This document shows positions 33,655-44,815 of a stretch of 64,000 bases of DNA, piece by piece. Position 1 is the first letter of the stretch. Each line of letters opens with the position of its first letter. A program made the position numbers and the translations under genes. Origin of the DNA: Diploptera punctata (lineage: Eukaryota > Arthropoda > Insecta > Blattodea > Blaberidae); the NCBI GenBank assembly GCA_030220185.1, contig JASPKZ010003845.1, forward strand, positions 1,559,501 through 1,623,500, read 5' to 3'. Below the pieces are notes generated by a model, which saw only the letters and a program-made list of their open reading frames with translations, ran no database searches and was not told the origin of the DNA.

Positions 33655-33715
33655 CAAGAAACATACCAAAATTGATGTCAATATGTGTTTCGCCCTTGAA
33701 CAGATATCGTCAGGG
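33655..33715 (-). repeat. possible Penelope-like fragment
   Basis: The minus strand reads CTGACGAT, then AAGGGCGAAACACATATTGA. It has the same motif order as the better copies, but the stem is poor. Confidence 0.3.
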
Positions 33716-33844
33716 TGAACAAATCAAAGTAGAAACACAACTTTATTAGTGTTAAGCATGTTTTTAGCTACCTACCAAGTCTAGTTCTCTCGAAGTGATG
33801 ATATCGCCATATTAACATTACAGTAATATTATAAAATCACAAGA

Positions 33845-34270
33845 CCATATATTTTATCCTTATTGGTCGGTTCCTCTGTTTAATATTAGATGAATTAGAT
33901 ATAACTCCAGTATTTAAAATGTTGTCTTGGCTCCGATTGGAAGACAGGCGGAAGGTACATTGACTCTGGTTCTTATACAACACTTTGTCCACCTCATCAC
34001 CCTTTATATTTCTACTTGCTTCCATTCGCTATTCTCCCACCTTAACTTAAACACAACATCGAGAGAAAATTTAACTCTAACTGTTCCTCCACATCGAACA
34101 TCTCACTGTCCCTCATCCTTCCTTGTTTCAGCCACCCGACTCTGGGATTCCCTCCCCTCATATATCAAGGACTGCCCGAATCAAAATTAGTTCAAGAAAA
34201 AACTCACTGCATATTTCCTTAGAAATTACATAATCAAATTATAGGTTATTATTATTATTATTATTATTAA

Positions 34271-34359
<89 letters not shown>

Positions 34360-34365
34360 TGTAAT
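33845..34365 (+). mobile_element. LINE family G 3' end with (TTA)n tail
   Basis: The plus strand encodes a C-terminus read as SSFLVSATRLWDSLPSYIKD and LTAYFLRNY, the usual ending of some non-LTR ORF2 proteins. A (TTA)n run follows at 34240-34360. The antisense copy at 54500-54900 aligns with it for about 270 bases. The frame is partly open (33927-34190). Confidence 0.65.
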
Positions 34366-34639
34366 TACAATTTTTATTTCTTTCCATTGTCAATTTTATG
34401 TTGTGTAGCCTGCGTATATCTATTATGTATCATTAACCATGTAGATAATTCAAAAAGAGTGGACTCTATTACTATCCTAGTCTCCGCCTTTTCAGCTTTA
34501 GGACTAATTCTAAGAATGCTTATCATCAATATTTACTAAAGTTTATTTGACTTAGAAAGATTTTAAGTTAAATAAACTAATAACCTTCAAAGTTATAAAT
34601 AGAGAAGCTTCTTTAAGTCTTAAGTTAAAATATTTATTA
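34366..34639. other. no gene seen
   Basis: AT-rich spacer up to the Helitron. Confidence 0.3.
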
Positions 34640-35699
34640 TCTTAATATATAAAAATTACGTGTCACATTGTTTGTCCGCGATGGAATCCTAAACTACTGA
34701 ACCGATTTTAATATAATTTTGCACACTGTGTGCTGTTTGATCCAACTTGAGACTCAGGGAAGTTTATAACTAAATTTATAGTCGCATTATTTTTATTGCA
34801 AATTATTTGTTTATTATTTAACAAAGAGTTCCATACGATTCTAACAGATGACCGTGTAAGGTAATTGGTTTATTATTTAACCAGGTGGCTGTGCTTTTTG
34901 TTACAACCGCGAATTTCAATTGAATTACAAATATTGATTATTTCATAATTTAAGTGTGTTTGTGTTTATTTTATTTTCAATATATTTTATTAATTATATT
35001 AATTTCGTGTGTAAGTATTAGTTTTAAGTAATCTGGCTGAAAGAAAGCAACTTAATTTAAATTTAACTGGACCGAGAAGAGACATTGAAAGGTATGGCGA
35101 ATCAGTTCTAGAGACCATGAATGATAAGATATCAAGTGAATTTCCGCAAATTGGTATAGGCCTATGTGACATAAATCTTATACTTAAGAAGAACGTCAAT
35201 TTAAAAACATATGAAGATCCTAAGGAACGGAATAACAGAACTGTAAATAAGTCTGTTAGTTATAATAATATGCCTAATATTACAGAAACAATCTCCATGC
35301 CTCAATTAAATGAAAAACAAGATGACTATAATATATCAGAAGATGATATTACTATACAGAGACTTCTTTTCTTGATGATGATGAGAATCCAAACTGCCAA
35401 CGTAGAAAAAAACGAAAGTATAATGAAATCAGCAAGCCTCCTCAAAATATTCCATCAATAAATGTATATAATCCTTATGATACACTTATGGGTGATACTG
35501 AGAATGCAGACAACATAAATTCATTTCAATCAACAAAACCACTTCCACATAAACCACCATCCATATTTATACCGGGTGTAGTAAACGTACCAGAACTAAA
35601 ATATTGTGTAAAACAAAAACTTTCTGATTTAGATTTCTCACTTAGTTTACTACAACATAATTTAACGTATACCTTAGCCACAGCAACGCGTGGCCGGGA

Positions 35700-35738
<39 letters not shown>

Positions 35739-35908
35739 CAAAGTCGGATTAGTTACACTATTTATAACTCAAGAACGGCTGGACCGATTTTTATGATCTT
35801 TGATTTGTTGGATTTGTTTCCGCCCCGAATAGCAGATAACTATTAAAACATCGGAAAAATTAACGTAAAAATATTTAAAGGCGATACGACGTTCGCCGTG
35901 CCAGCAAG
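34640..35908 (+). mobile_element. Helitron, non-autonomous copy 2
   Basis: Starts TCTTAATATATAAAA after an A and ends CAAG (CTAG mutated) before a T. The GGCGA/TCGCC hairpin near the 3' end is conserved. Colinear with 814-2062, with small indels and a (TA)n expansion at 35702-35737. No Rep/helicase gene. Confidence 0.85.
35060..35690 (+). pseudogene. captured chimeric ORF in Helitron copy 2
   Basis: The same protein as in copy 1: YGESVLETMNDKISSEFPQI, an acidic middle and KPPSIFIPGVVNVPELKYC. Here a short insertion near 35366 and a small deletion near 35400 shift the frame, but the position of copy 1's stop is coding (NSFQSTKPLPHKPP). Together the two copies indicate that the ancestral captured frame was open. 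Confidence 0.5.
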
Positions 35909-35924
35909 TTTTATATATAATTTA

Positions 35925-36062
35925 ACCCTGGTGAAGTGGAAGATATGACTTTACGGTCTTAACTCATCATCTTCAAGGTATGGGCCTGTTGGCCCGTCCC
36001 GCTCCCCAGTGCACTCCGGTCTTAACTCAGTCGGGTAAAATAAATAAATAAATAAATAAATA
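35925..36062 (+). repeat. LINE family G 3'-UTR module with (AAAT)n tail
   Basis: TAACCCTGGTGAAGTGGAAG, then CTTAACTCAGTCGGG and AAATAAATAAATAAAT. A 40-base insert (GGGCCTGTTGGCCCGTCCCG) is not shared with other copies. Confidence 0.55.
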
Positions 36063-36897
36063 ATTCTAATAGGTCATATGAAGGTTTTAATTATTTTTAT
36101 CGCCAATATAAATAGAGCTTAATTCATATATTTAAAGAATACCAAATGAAATTATTTAGGTTTATTTAGAGTTTTATAAATGTACTCAACAATGATTAAA
36201 TAGTATATCACAATGGTAAGTGGTTTTTACAGAAGCGAGGAAATGTTTAAAACCCTTGCTATCACTCGGTTTTTAATTTCCGAGATTCTGTAAAATGCAT
36301 CACAAACGTGCGTTGTGCATTATTTTTTACGCGATGGTGTTTTGAAAATAATAAATAATAGTAAACTAATAAAAATATTTGTTGGAAATATTTGCGTTCA
36401 TTATAAACAACTGACTAACGTTAACAGTGTAGGCAATGTTTATTAGTTGAGACTACAGCAGGCCGTGGCACCAATCAGTTCTAAAATGGCGGCAAGTATG
36501 TATTTATTGATTTATTTTCTTTCAGGTTAAGTTCAGTTAATTTAAAGTGCAGTGATTTGTTACGTATAATGTATATTAACACTACCATTTGGATATATTT
36601 TTGTATATACATTGTACGTAGTGTACATGAAGGCAGTGGTTTTACTCGTACGAGATTTGTAATATTACAATGTAATTATTTAGGTTGGCAACCCCGAAAT
36701 GTAGGAAGTTGAATTTTCAATCCTGGTCGCCATTGCTATAAGTACGACAAAACGCATCGCGCAAAAAAAATAATGTTTAAGAGTAGGCACAATTATTTAG
36801 ATTTTTTCTACTAGATGTTTTTAAAAAAAATATATTTTAATTGTTGAGGTGTAATGTTTATTCAACAAACAACTTTACAAAAAAATTAGATTTTATC
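36063..36897. other. no gene; one possible first exon
   Basis: AT-rich. At 36486 TCTAAAATGGCGGCAA is followed by GTATGT, a fair start context immediately before a splice-donor-like sequence. Nothing else supports a gene here. Confidence 0.25.
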
Positions 36898-37200
36898 CCA
36901 TTTATGTAGCATAGTGGTTAAGGTACTACGCTACAAGCCGGAAGGTCGAGGGTTCGAGTCCCAGTGGGGTCAGGATTTTTAAACTGACCCAAACCTTCTG
37001 GCACACTGTGGCCCTGGGGTCGACTCAGCCTCTAACGGAAATGAGTATCAGACGATTGTTATGGGGGTAAAGGCGGCCGTCACGCAGGGCTGACAACCCG
37101 GCTGACACCAAGTGCCGATTGTCTAGAAAAAGTGAGAGCCTTAACCTCCTACTCCCCAAGGGCCTCCTGAGGCCTGTAGTGGGATCACTTTACGTTTACT
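36898..37200 (+). mobile_element. tRNA-derived SINE
   Basis: The head has an A-box-like TAGCATAGTGGTTAAGG and the B-box GGGTTCGAGTCCC. The body includes GGCGGCCGTCACGCAGGGCT and ends near GGGCCTCCTGAGGCCTGTAG. No clear target-site duplication was found. Confidence 0.7.
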
Positions 37201-38149
37201 ATTAAACTATATACATTCAATATTTTTAGACTATTAATTTATTTATCTATTTTAATACAAGGTTTACATCTAAATATCCTCCTTTAGATCTAAATTAGGA
37301 CTTACAGTTGTAGTAATGTCTGTATTTAGAATCAGATATTTTCTTATCAGAGTTACTTTTTACGTCTCTTGAAAATGTCTCTTCTTAATCTAATGCGATA
37401 GCTAATGCGGATACGCTTGGTAATGTCACGTCGAAAGATTCTTTAATGAAATTTTCACACAGTCACGTTGAAAATGTGTCGTCTGGGCCTTATCTTGTGA
37501 GAACACGCGCCCCATCTACTTTTCAACGTATGAGAATGCTCAGAAAAAAATATAAAATATCACTCTAGAATTCAAATACCTTACACACAATGTTTGTCGT
37601 AATCCCTCATAAAATATTACCCCCATGTCGCTATGACAAATTAATGTATTTTACATACATCATTTTAACAAAGTTGAGGACGACGGCAACTGCCAACAGG
37701 TATATTTTAATTTTTATCTTATTATTTTTTTTTTTGCTTGAAAACGTTTTCGTCCATGTATTTAAATTATTTATATGATGAGCTTCACAACCCACTATAG
37801 GGGAGGGAGCGAATGAAAGCAGACCAAGCGGGGAACTAGTACAACTGCAGGGAAGAAACCTTATACATTAATCCAGAAATATTGACCTTCAAGCCGCCAC
37901 CTCCATTTTACTATTTTGAATAACGTAAGTAGTATGTTTTGATAATGTATAGTATTTCTGTGTGAACATGTTCATCCGACCCCTTACGTCACTGCAGTAC
38001 CATTATCTCTGCAGCGGGTTGTTCAAGTCAATCATATAACGGTATGAAGCGTAGCTGAGACTGGAATTTTGAAATAAATTCGTAATAAAATTTCAATCCT
38101 TGCAATATAGGCCTAAATATCATTAATTGAAAATTTATAAAGTAATTGT
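37201..38149. other. no gene seen
   Basis: About 950 bases. 37660-37720 (AAGTTGAGGACGACGGCAAC) resembles the end of the Penelope-like fragment at 42995-43030. The rest is unassigned. Confidence 0.35.
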
Positions 38150-38283
38150 AATGTATTTGCTATCGTATGGAAATGTGTGCTGGACGTTAACAACAGATCA
38201 ATTGGTACAAATCGAATCATCAGAAATGAGATTTCTCCGATTTGTACCAGGTTATAAATTACTAGATCACAAAATAAAGTATC
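38150..38283 (+). mobile_element. LINE fragment, post-RT region
   Basis: Reads LSYGNVCWTLTTDQLVQIES then EMRFLRFVPGYKLLDHK, a decayed form of the (Y/S)G.E.W..T segment that follows the RT domain in several LINEs. Confidence 0.55.
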
Positions 38284-38314
<31 letters not shown>

Positions 38315-38331
38315 TTTTATTATTATTATTA

Positions 38332-38376
<45 letters not shown>

Positions 38377-38377
38377 C
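38284..38377. repeat. (ATT)n microsatellite
   Basis: About 30 imperfect units. Confidence 0.95.
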
Positions 38378-38394
38378 TTCATTAGTATTATGAA

Positions 38395-38800
38395 AGGAAC
38401 ACATGTAATTACAGGCAATACGTAAAGGCCTAGTTTTGGCCAGAAAATATCGCTCGTCCCGCAGGCACAACTTTAAATTATCTTGGGAGAAGTAGAAGTA
38501 TATTGACACTTTGCTTAGGGTTGGAAGAAGTGATATTGCATGGTTCCATTTGGGGAATGGATGGCTCATAATTTAATAAGCGAATACAACAATAAACTCG
38601 GTGCAGTGAGCGAGTAAATTGACATTATAATATTTTGTAGAGAGACGGAACAACTTAGATTACAGTTGCTGCCGGTGAGATTTCTCGGGTCGAATAGTAG
38701 GAGACTGTCGTGGTAGGATCTCTTATAAGGGGTCAAATGCAAAGTGAAAAGTCCACATTTTTTTTAGCATAGTAAGGAAATTGACGTATTGTTTACTAGC
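38395..38800 (+). mobile_element. LINE family E C-terminal fragment
   Basis: Sense copy, more decayed, of the protein-coding segment found antisense at 39798-40255 (shared GCCAGAAAATATCGCTC, GCATGGTTCCATTTGGGG, TTAGATTACAGTTGCTGCCG). Confidence 0.65.
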
Positions 38801-38819
38801 ACTAGTAATGGAATTTATT

Positions 38820-39110
38820 GCCTTTTTTTCAAAAGAACGGAAATACAAATGCATTTATATTGCGCACGGGCCTATTTGGCCGTACGTGCATTATTTTCCC
38901 ATGAATAAAAAAATTAAAATAATCATAATATAAACAAATACCTACATGGCTACACACCTACATAAAAATGTATCAAAACAATAAATAAATAAATAAATAA
39001 TATATATATATATATATAATCTATGTCTACACTACATACACAATAATACACATCTACACTCATCCATGAAAATACCATATGTACAGATATAAAAAGATCT
39101 CATTTTGTAT
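38820..39110 (-). mobile_element. LINE family E 3'-UTR, antisense
   Basis: TTGCGCACGGGCCTATTTGG is the reverse complement of the motif at 40580 and 16880. An (AAAT)n and a (TA)n run lie at about 38977-39018. Confidence 0.45.
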
Positions 39111-39292
39111 ATTAATAATTTAAGAAAAATTGCAACAAAACAAATTTTAAAAAAAGAGAGAAAAAAACGCAAACATATACATACACACACACCCCCAAAC
39201 ACATACACACGCGCGCCCGCTCATAAACCTCTACCCTGCAGACTTTAAATGCACTATCAGGCCATTCAACTTACCAAGACTACTTATTATAT

Positions 39293-39351
39293 AATATAAT
39301 TGAAGATCGGAAATAAAGACCAATTGAGATTCTTATTATTGATAATACATG
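39293..39351 (+). repeat. LINE family E short sense piece
   Basis: TTGAAGATCGGAAATAAAGA matches, in opposite orientation, 40205-40256. It is the target of the next insertion. Confidence 0.5.
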
Positions 39352-39363
39352 TATCCTTATTGA

Positions 39364-39785
39364 GGAAAGGAGATTACAAGTATTTGAGAATAAAGTACTT
39401 AGGAAAATTTTTGGTCCAAAGAGAGATGAACAGACAGGTGAATGGAGAAGACTTCATAACAATGAACTACATGGTCTTTATAGGAAGCCAGATATAATAA
39501 GAACAGTTAAGTCTCGTAGACTGCGATGGGCAGGACATGTTGCACGTATGGGGAATGAAAGACTTGCATGGAAGCTTCTTGTAGGAAAGCCAGAGGGAAA
39601 ACGCCCAGTTGGTAGACCAAGAATGAGGTGGGGGAATAACATTAACTATGATTTGGGGGAGGTGGATTATACAGGGAATGATTGGAAAGCATTAGCTCAG
39701 GATAGGGATGTATGGAGAGCTTATGTCCGTGCGGCCATGAACCTACGGGTTCGATAGTGCCAGTGAGTAAGTAAGTAAGTAAGTA
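39364..39785 (+). mobile_element. LINE family A, 5'-truncated insertion with TSD
   Basis: Begins GGAAAGGAGATTAC inside the C-terminal coding region and ends GTGCCAGTGAG followed by GTAA repeats. TATCCTTATTGA occurs exactly at 39352-39363 and 39786-39797, a 12-base target-site duplication. The 69-codon C-terminus from 39548 is intact. Reads as a recent, target-primed insertion. Confidence 0.9.
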
Positions 39786-39797
39786 TATCCTTATTGA

Positions 39798-40255
39798 TCT
39801 CCAGTTTTGCTATACCTCAATTTCCTTACTGTACCTGAAAAAATTGAATGTTTTCACTTCACTCTCGATCCGTCCTAAAAGATCCCAGCACGCCACTCTC
39901 CCACGACACGAACTGAGAAATCTCTCCGGCAGCAACTGTAATCTAAATTGCTCTGTCTCTTTACAGAATGCTATAATATGTTGCCAGTTTTCACGGTCAT
40001 CGCATAGAGAGCATAGTTTAATACCTTCTTCACTTGTTAAATTATGGGCCATCCATCCCCCCAAATGAAACCATGCAATAGCACTTCTATCATCCCCATC
40101 CAAAGAGTCAATATACTTCTCCCTTCCCCACGTAAAGTTCAGTTCCGACTGTAGAGTGAGCGATATTTTCTGGCTACATTCGGCTTCTATGTACTGCATG
40201 TCTAAATAACGTATTGTTAATATTGAGAACTTCAATGTGGTATTTGTTTCCGACC
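39798..40255 (-). pseudogene. LINE family E ORF2 C-terminus
   Basis: An open minus-strand frame of 141 codons. It reads REKYIDSLDGDDRSAIAWFH, then the zinc-binding pattern CSLCDDRENWQHIIAFC (CX2CX7HX4C), then FRLQLLPERF and a short tail to the stop at 39810. A C-terminal Cys-His motif of this type is common after the RT in LINEs. The upstream RT is absent. Confidence 0.6.
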
Positions 40256-40309
40256 TTCAATTGTATTATACATTACGTTGTCTTAGTTGAATAGCCTTCT
40301 AATGAATTT

Positions 40310-40615
40310 TCTGTTGCGGGGCAGTGGTATGTGTGTGGGTGGATGGGTTCTTTTAACCCTGTTCTGTAGCTAGATGTTTTTATTATTGTACAAAGTGAGA
40401 GAATGTTTATTCTTTTTATATTTATAAATATGACCTTTTTATATATATATGAGTGATGTACTTACAGTAGACGTAAACTTATATATATGTATGAGTATGG
40501 GTGTAAAATGCTTTAGTTTTTTATACATTTCTTTATTCGTGCAACATGAATTTGCACGCATAGTCAAACAGGCCCGTGCGCAATGACATTGAAAATGTTT
40601 TCCTTTTTTAGAAAA
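40310..40615 (+). mobile_element. LINE family E 3'-UTR fragment
   Basis: Contains CAAACAGGCCCGTGCGCAAT and the AT-rich sequence shared with 16640-16920. Confidence 0.45.
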
Positions 40616-40868
40616 AAAAATAATACATTTCCACTGCTACTACTTTTGTCATCATTAATAGTGGAAGCTGAGAAATGGTCGGTCACATTTGGAATGAAGT
40701 GTTAATGGATATTGTAGTGGTTGAATTGGTATACCTGGGGAACAATTGAAACATGATTCAATTAGTAATGTGTGTTCACACTTGAAGTGGCGTGACGTCA
40801 CTGAATGACGCCTGCAGCAACACATCATGCAACCAGCAACAATATTAATGCCTAATACATTTTTTCCG
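40616..40868. other. no gene seen
   Basis: Spacer. Confidence 0.3.
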
Positions 40869-40975
40869 TTTGTACTATATAGAAGCGAAACATGGTTTCT
40901 TACTTAATGAGATAAATATATATTACGAGTATTTAAGAATAAAATACTTACAAGGAAGGTACTTGGGCTCGAACA
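40869..40975 (+). mobile_element. LINE family A small fragment
   Basis: TATATAGAAGCGAAACATGG and TACGAGTATTTAAGAATAAA match the post-RT segment. Confidence 0.6.
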
Positions 40976-41211
40976 ACACACATACACCAAAATCGTGTGA
41001 GAGATAATTTAAAGGTCCCTTATTGCACTAGTGAGACTCGCTCATCTGCAAAACTCTGCAGTCATCCGTTAGAGGCCTCTGCGTGTGTTATGCTTCATTG
41101 CACATTTTTCCTGCCGGTACGCCAGTCGAGACCAGTAGGGACGGTGCAGTGTGCCTCTGAAGTTGCGTTTTGTGAAGTTATTTATGTAGTGAAGCATCAC
41201 ATGGTCGGCGA
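40976..41211. promoter_or_regulatory. possible promoter/5' leader
   Basis: Less AT-rich than its surroundings. It ends in CATCACATGGTCGGCGATTG followed by GTAAGC, an ATG just upstream of a consensus-like splice donor. This could be the first exon of the frame that follows, or of a transposon gene. No TATA box is evident. Confidence 0.25.
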
Positions 41212-41250
41212 TTGGTAAGCAATCCTGCTAATGTATTGCGATTGGTTGAG

Positions 41251-41619
41251 ATGAAGTTACGAATAACTCTTCTTCGTGAAGATGGTATTGGTGTAGAAGA
41301 TGAATCATTCGCATGTTTTCTGGTATCTATTATAGCGCAAAAATATGAGCATAAGTTAGAAACAGATACTGTTGTAACACTAACACATAATTATGTTGCT
41401 AGTGATGATAATGACGAACAACTCATTGTAAGCGGTAGTGATACGGCAAGTGCAGGAAGAGGCGATGGAAGTGGTGAAAGTGAATTCCAACCCTCTCCTG
41501 ATAAGAAGGTTGAAGTCGCAAGTATCATCACGGCGTTTGATGACAACACACTAGAGAACATATACGATGATTATCATGTAAGAGGTTTCAACACTTGCGA
41601 CAAGCTACTGAAAAGATAA
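41251..41619 (+). CDS. uncharacterised small acidic ORF
   Basis: An open frame of 122 codons from the first ATG (the frame is open from 41212). The protein begins MKLRITLLREDGIGVEDESF, has a Ser/Asp/Gly-rich middle and a short Pro/Lys motif FQPSPDKKVE, and ends CDKLLKR. AATAAA occurs about 30 bases after the stop. I do not recognise it. The acidic linker followed by PSP-KK recalls the region before a DNA-binding domain in some insect transposase-derived proteins, but that is a guess. It is the only ORF in the window that looks coding without an obvious transposon signature. Confidence 0.35.
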   Translation: MKLRITLLREDGIGVEDESFACFLVSIIAQKYEHKLETDTVVTLTHNYVASDDNDEQLIVSGSDTASAGRGDGSGESEFQPSPDKKVEVASIITAFDDNTLENIYDDYHVRGFNTCDKLLKR

Positions 41620-41784
41620 CTTAAACTGAAGACTAAAAACAATATTAAATAAATAAATCTCAGAGTTCGTAATTGCCAGTTAGTTATGAACTATTATTTA
41701 AAGCTTAATTATATATTAATCTTACATCTAGTTTTATTTTATTTACTATTTATCTTTTAAATATGGCGTTACGTTCGAATAGAA

Positions 41785-41935
41785 AAAAAAAATATATATA
41801 TAGTGCTGTGGTGGAACTAATATTATCATATGGGTCTGAGTATTGGCAAATATCGGGGAAAGATAAAGGGATAATTGAGACAGTGGAAATGGAGTTTCTA
41901 AAGAGAGCATGAAGGATCTCTTAAGAAACACTACT
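41785..41935 (+). mobile_element. LINE family B fragment
   Basis: Reads ELILSYGSEYWQISGKDKGI, IETVEMEFLKRA, then a stop and RIS, the post-RT segment also present at 62193. Confidence 0.6.
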
Positions 41936-42479
41936 AAAGTTGCATATTTTATATCATATATTTTAATTGAATTTATTGTATGATAATATATTAGTAAAAC
42001 GGTATTTTGTCTTCTGTAGCTTTCAAATCACTAACATTAAATTTGCGAGTCAGATTCAACAATTTCCGAACAATTGCATATCAGGTCAGACAACTTCGTT
42101 TCGACAATGCTTCAGTGTTAATCGACTGTGATTGGTTCATACTGGTACTGACTGTAAATTAGATTGATCAGTGTTCAATACCTAAGTTATCAACAAAATA
42201 CACTAATCACTCTACGGACTAATATGAATGTATAGATATTATTGTTATCGATTTTTTTTCAGACAAGTCTCTGTAGACCATAGTTAACGTAACTAGAGAA
42301 AACATTTTGTACCTGAGCCGAGATTTTAATCCAATCATAAAGCTTTACACGCTGCCTCTCTACCATTGAGCTTCTTAGGCACAACTGGAGGAGGAAACAC
42401 AAATTTCTCTTCTCATAATCCCCCAATCCCCTATAAATAGTGTTTTTTTACCCTTTTATTTTTTATTAATGCTACCAGG
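41936..42479. other. no gene seen
   Basis: AT-rich. 42330-42385 may hold a degraded tRNA-like remnant (GCCTCTCTACCATTGAGCTT), too short to call. Confidence 0.3.
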
Positions 42480-42765
42480 TTGTCTTTATGATATTGGTAT
42501 TCTCTCCTAGCATGGCGAAATTGTAACCCACTTCTAAAGTAGGGGCGCCTGGAAGGTGGAGTTATGATACCTCATTATATGATGATAAAGCGCCAGGAGA
42601 GCCCTTAAACCAAAAACTTAAGTTAAATCGAAACCAGTACTAACACAGGAATAATTCTCTTAAACAAAAATGCCTGTGGTCTGACCGGGAATCAAAGCCG
42701 GGACCCCATGAACTGTAATCAGAAGCTCTGACCACTAGCCCATGAGGCTGGTCGATTATTAAGTA
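42480..42765 (-). mobile_element. SINE with S1 body but a different tRNA head
   Basis: The minus-strand head at about 42682-42758 reads GGGCTAGTGGTCAGAGCTTC and then the B-box GGCTTTGATTCCC. The 3' segment (CTCTCCTGGCGC, CCACCTTCCAGGCGCCCC, GGAGAGAATACC) is the same as in the S1 long variants at 6900, 11800 and 47460. The head is clearly different from theirs. Confidence 0.7.
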
Positions 42766-42804
42766 CTTCTATTATTGCCAGTTTGAACTATTTTTATTTA
42801 GTAT

Positions 42805-43065
42805 CTAATAATAATAAAATTCATTGTTAAAACCGTTGAGGTGGAGAGTCATAAAATAAAATAAGTTCGCTACAGCATCAGGTTGATGTTTGATGCTGCT
42901 GGTCCTAATGTGGCTTTGTCGTTCACGACAAATGAACTGCTGAAGATGGGGCGGATGTCCTGAAAGGCCTACAGGCATAAATATCACATGTTTTAAAAAG
43001 TTGAGGACGACGGATTTTACCTAAGAAGGTATTTTAACTTATTTTATTTTATTAGTATCTAATGT
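42805..43065 (+). mobile_element. Penelope-like terminal fragment
   Basis: Inverted match to 4795-4985. Contains CTGAAGATGGGGCGGATGTC then CTGAAAGG, and further on AAGTTGAGGACGACGGATTT. Confidence 0.45.
42940..42965 (+). ncRNA. hammerhead-like core motif
   Basis: CTGAAGA, extra T, GGGG opposite TCCT (two G-C, two G-T pairs), then GAAA. Confidence 0.3.
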
Positions 43066-43529
43066 TATGACCATTATCGTTGCTGCATTTTAATGTAATA
43101 TGTTTTTACATGGTTGAGTGGATGAGAAATCGAAATCGTCTTAATACCATCAAACCAAATAAATGTTTTTTCTTATTCTAAGTTTAACCTCTCTCTTTTA
43201 GATACTTTTACGTTCCCCACATCATCCGGGCCTTACAGCAACACGACCTGTCGTGAGAGTGTGTCTAAGCTTTGGAGTACGTAAATAATTTTTTGACCAC
43301 ACTAGGATATCGAAAGCCTTCCCGAACCAGCTCAATGCGAATATTTAAACAAGACATATAACGTTCGCTCACACATTCATACTAAACAAGGCGAAAATAA
43401 TAGGATGACTGTGATGAACAAATGTGGTTCTGACACTGCTCGGACCTTAAAGTATCCCGACATTTCTAATTTAAATAAAACAAGTTTTTTTAATATGGAT
43501 ATTACATTTTAGAAATGTGCACACTCCAT
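43066..43529. other. no gene seen
   Basis: Includes a possible S1 SINE scrap near 43438 (CTCGGACCTTAAAGTATCCC). Confidence 0.3.
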
Positions 43530-44285
43530 TGAGTAATACTAGGAAATTGGGACTGGAAGTAAACATCAGTAAAACTAATTATGTGTTCACACATAGAAAT
43601 TCATTATATAATGGAAATGAACAACTGATGACATGAGGGAAATGTTGAGGAAGTGGCTGAATTCAAATATCTAGGAACAAATATTACAAATAGGAATGAG
43701 ATGTACAAAGAAATTAAACATAGGCTCAATTCTGGAAATGCGTGCATTATCCAATACAGGGACTCTTGTCGTCCCAACTCCTTTCAAAAAACGTTAAACT
43801 GAAAATAAATAAAACTGTTACTACCAGTTACATTATATGGATGCGAAACATTACTCCTATTTTAAGGGAGGAAAGACGATTACGAGCATTTGAGAATAAA
43901 GTTCTTAGAAAAAAGTTTGGGCCAAAAAGAGATGAACAGACAAGTAAATGGAGAAAACTACATAATAGTGAGCAACATGGTATGTATAGGAAGCCAAATA
44001 TGATAAGAACAGTTAAGTATCGTTGACTGAGATTAGCAGGACATGTGGCATGAATGGGGAATGAAAGAGGTGCATGGAAGCTTCTTGTAGGTAAACCAGA
44101 AGAAAAACGCCCAGTAGGTAAACCAATAATAAGATGGGAGAATAACATTATCCATGATTTGGGGGAAGTAGATTATACAGAGGATGATTGGAAAACATTA
44201 GCTAGGATAGGGATGCATGGAGAGCTTATGTTCGCGCAGTCATGAATCTAAGGGTTCGATAGTGTCAGTGAGTGAGTAAGTGAGT
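43530..44285 (+). mobile_element. LINE family A, 5'-truncated copy
   Basis: Begins in the RT domain just after the YADD box (AGGAAATTGGGACTGGAAGT) and runs to the C-terminus, ending in a GTGA/GTAA repeat. The coding frame is broken several times, but RKPNMIRTVKYR and LLVGKPEEKRPVGKP are readable. Confidence 0.8.
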
Positions 44286-44815
44286 GAGTGAGTGAAATGT
44301 GTTGGAGAAATGTTTTTATATCTCACCTCATAAAGTTCCGTATTTTTACGATACCGGTTTCAAATGTCATTTTACCTTCATCTTCACTCATTTATAAATT
44401 CAAAATACCTCATAATGTTACTTTACACTTTAATATTGATTAAGTGGTAATTTTAGTTACATACGTTATTAATTCTTTGTCCTTTTTTTTCAGCTCATCT
44501 ACAAATGATCTCATATCCAGGAGAGGTGTTTTCAGTCGACGCCATTATGGGTCAGTGGAGTTGGTGAGTAATACACGAATTTCATTACAAGAATATAATT
44601 AACTGTGGGACCATTTTATTAACACATTGCATGTGGAACTGTATAATTTAAAAATGTTACTTGAGAAAAGAAAAATATATGTAGGCAATGAATTCTGAAG
44701 CAGCCTTAAATGCATTGTGCATGTGTGTCGTCCCGCTGGTTTACTGCTTACAATGTTCGCCTCTGATTCCAAAGTTCGCTGGTTCATTAGAAAGTTAACG
44801 GAATTTTAATGACGT
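44286..44815. other. no gene seen
   Basis: About 530 bases without a recognised feature. Confidence 0.35.

Noticed and set aside
33655..33715. Further hammerhead-like site
   Set aside because: CTGACGAT and GAAA are present but the intervening stem has only about three pairs; not counted among the supporting copies.
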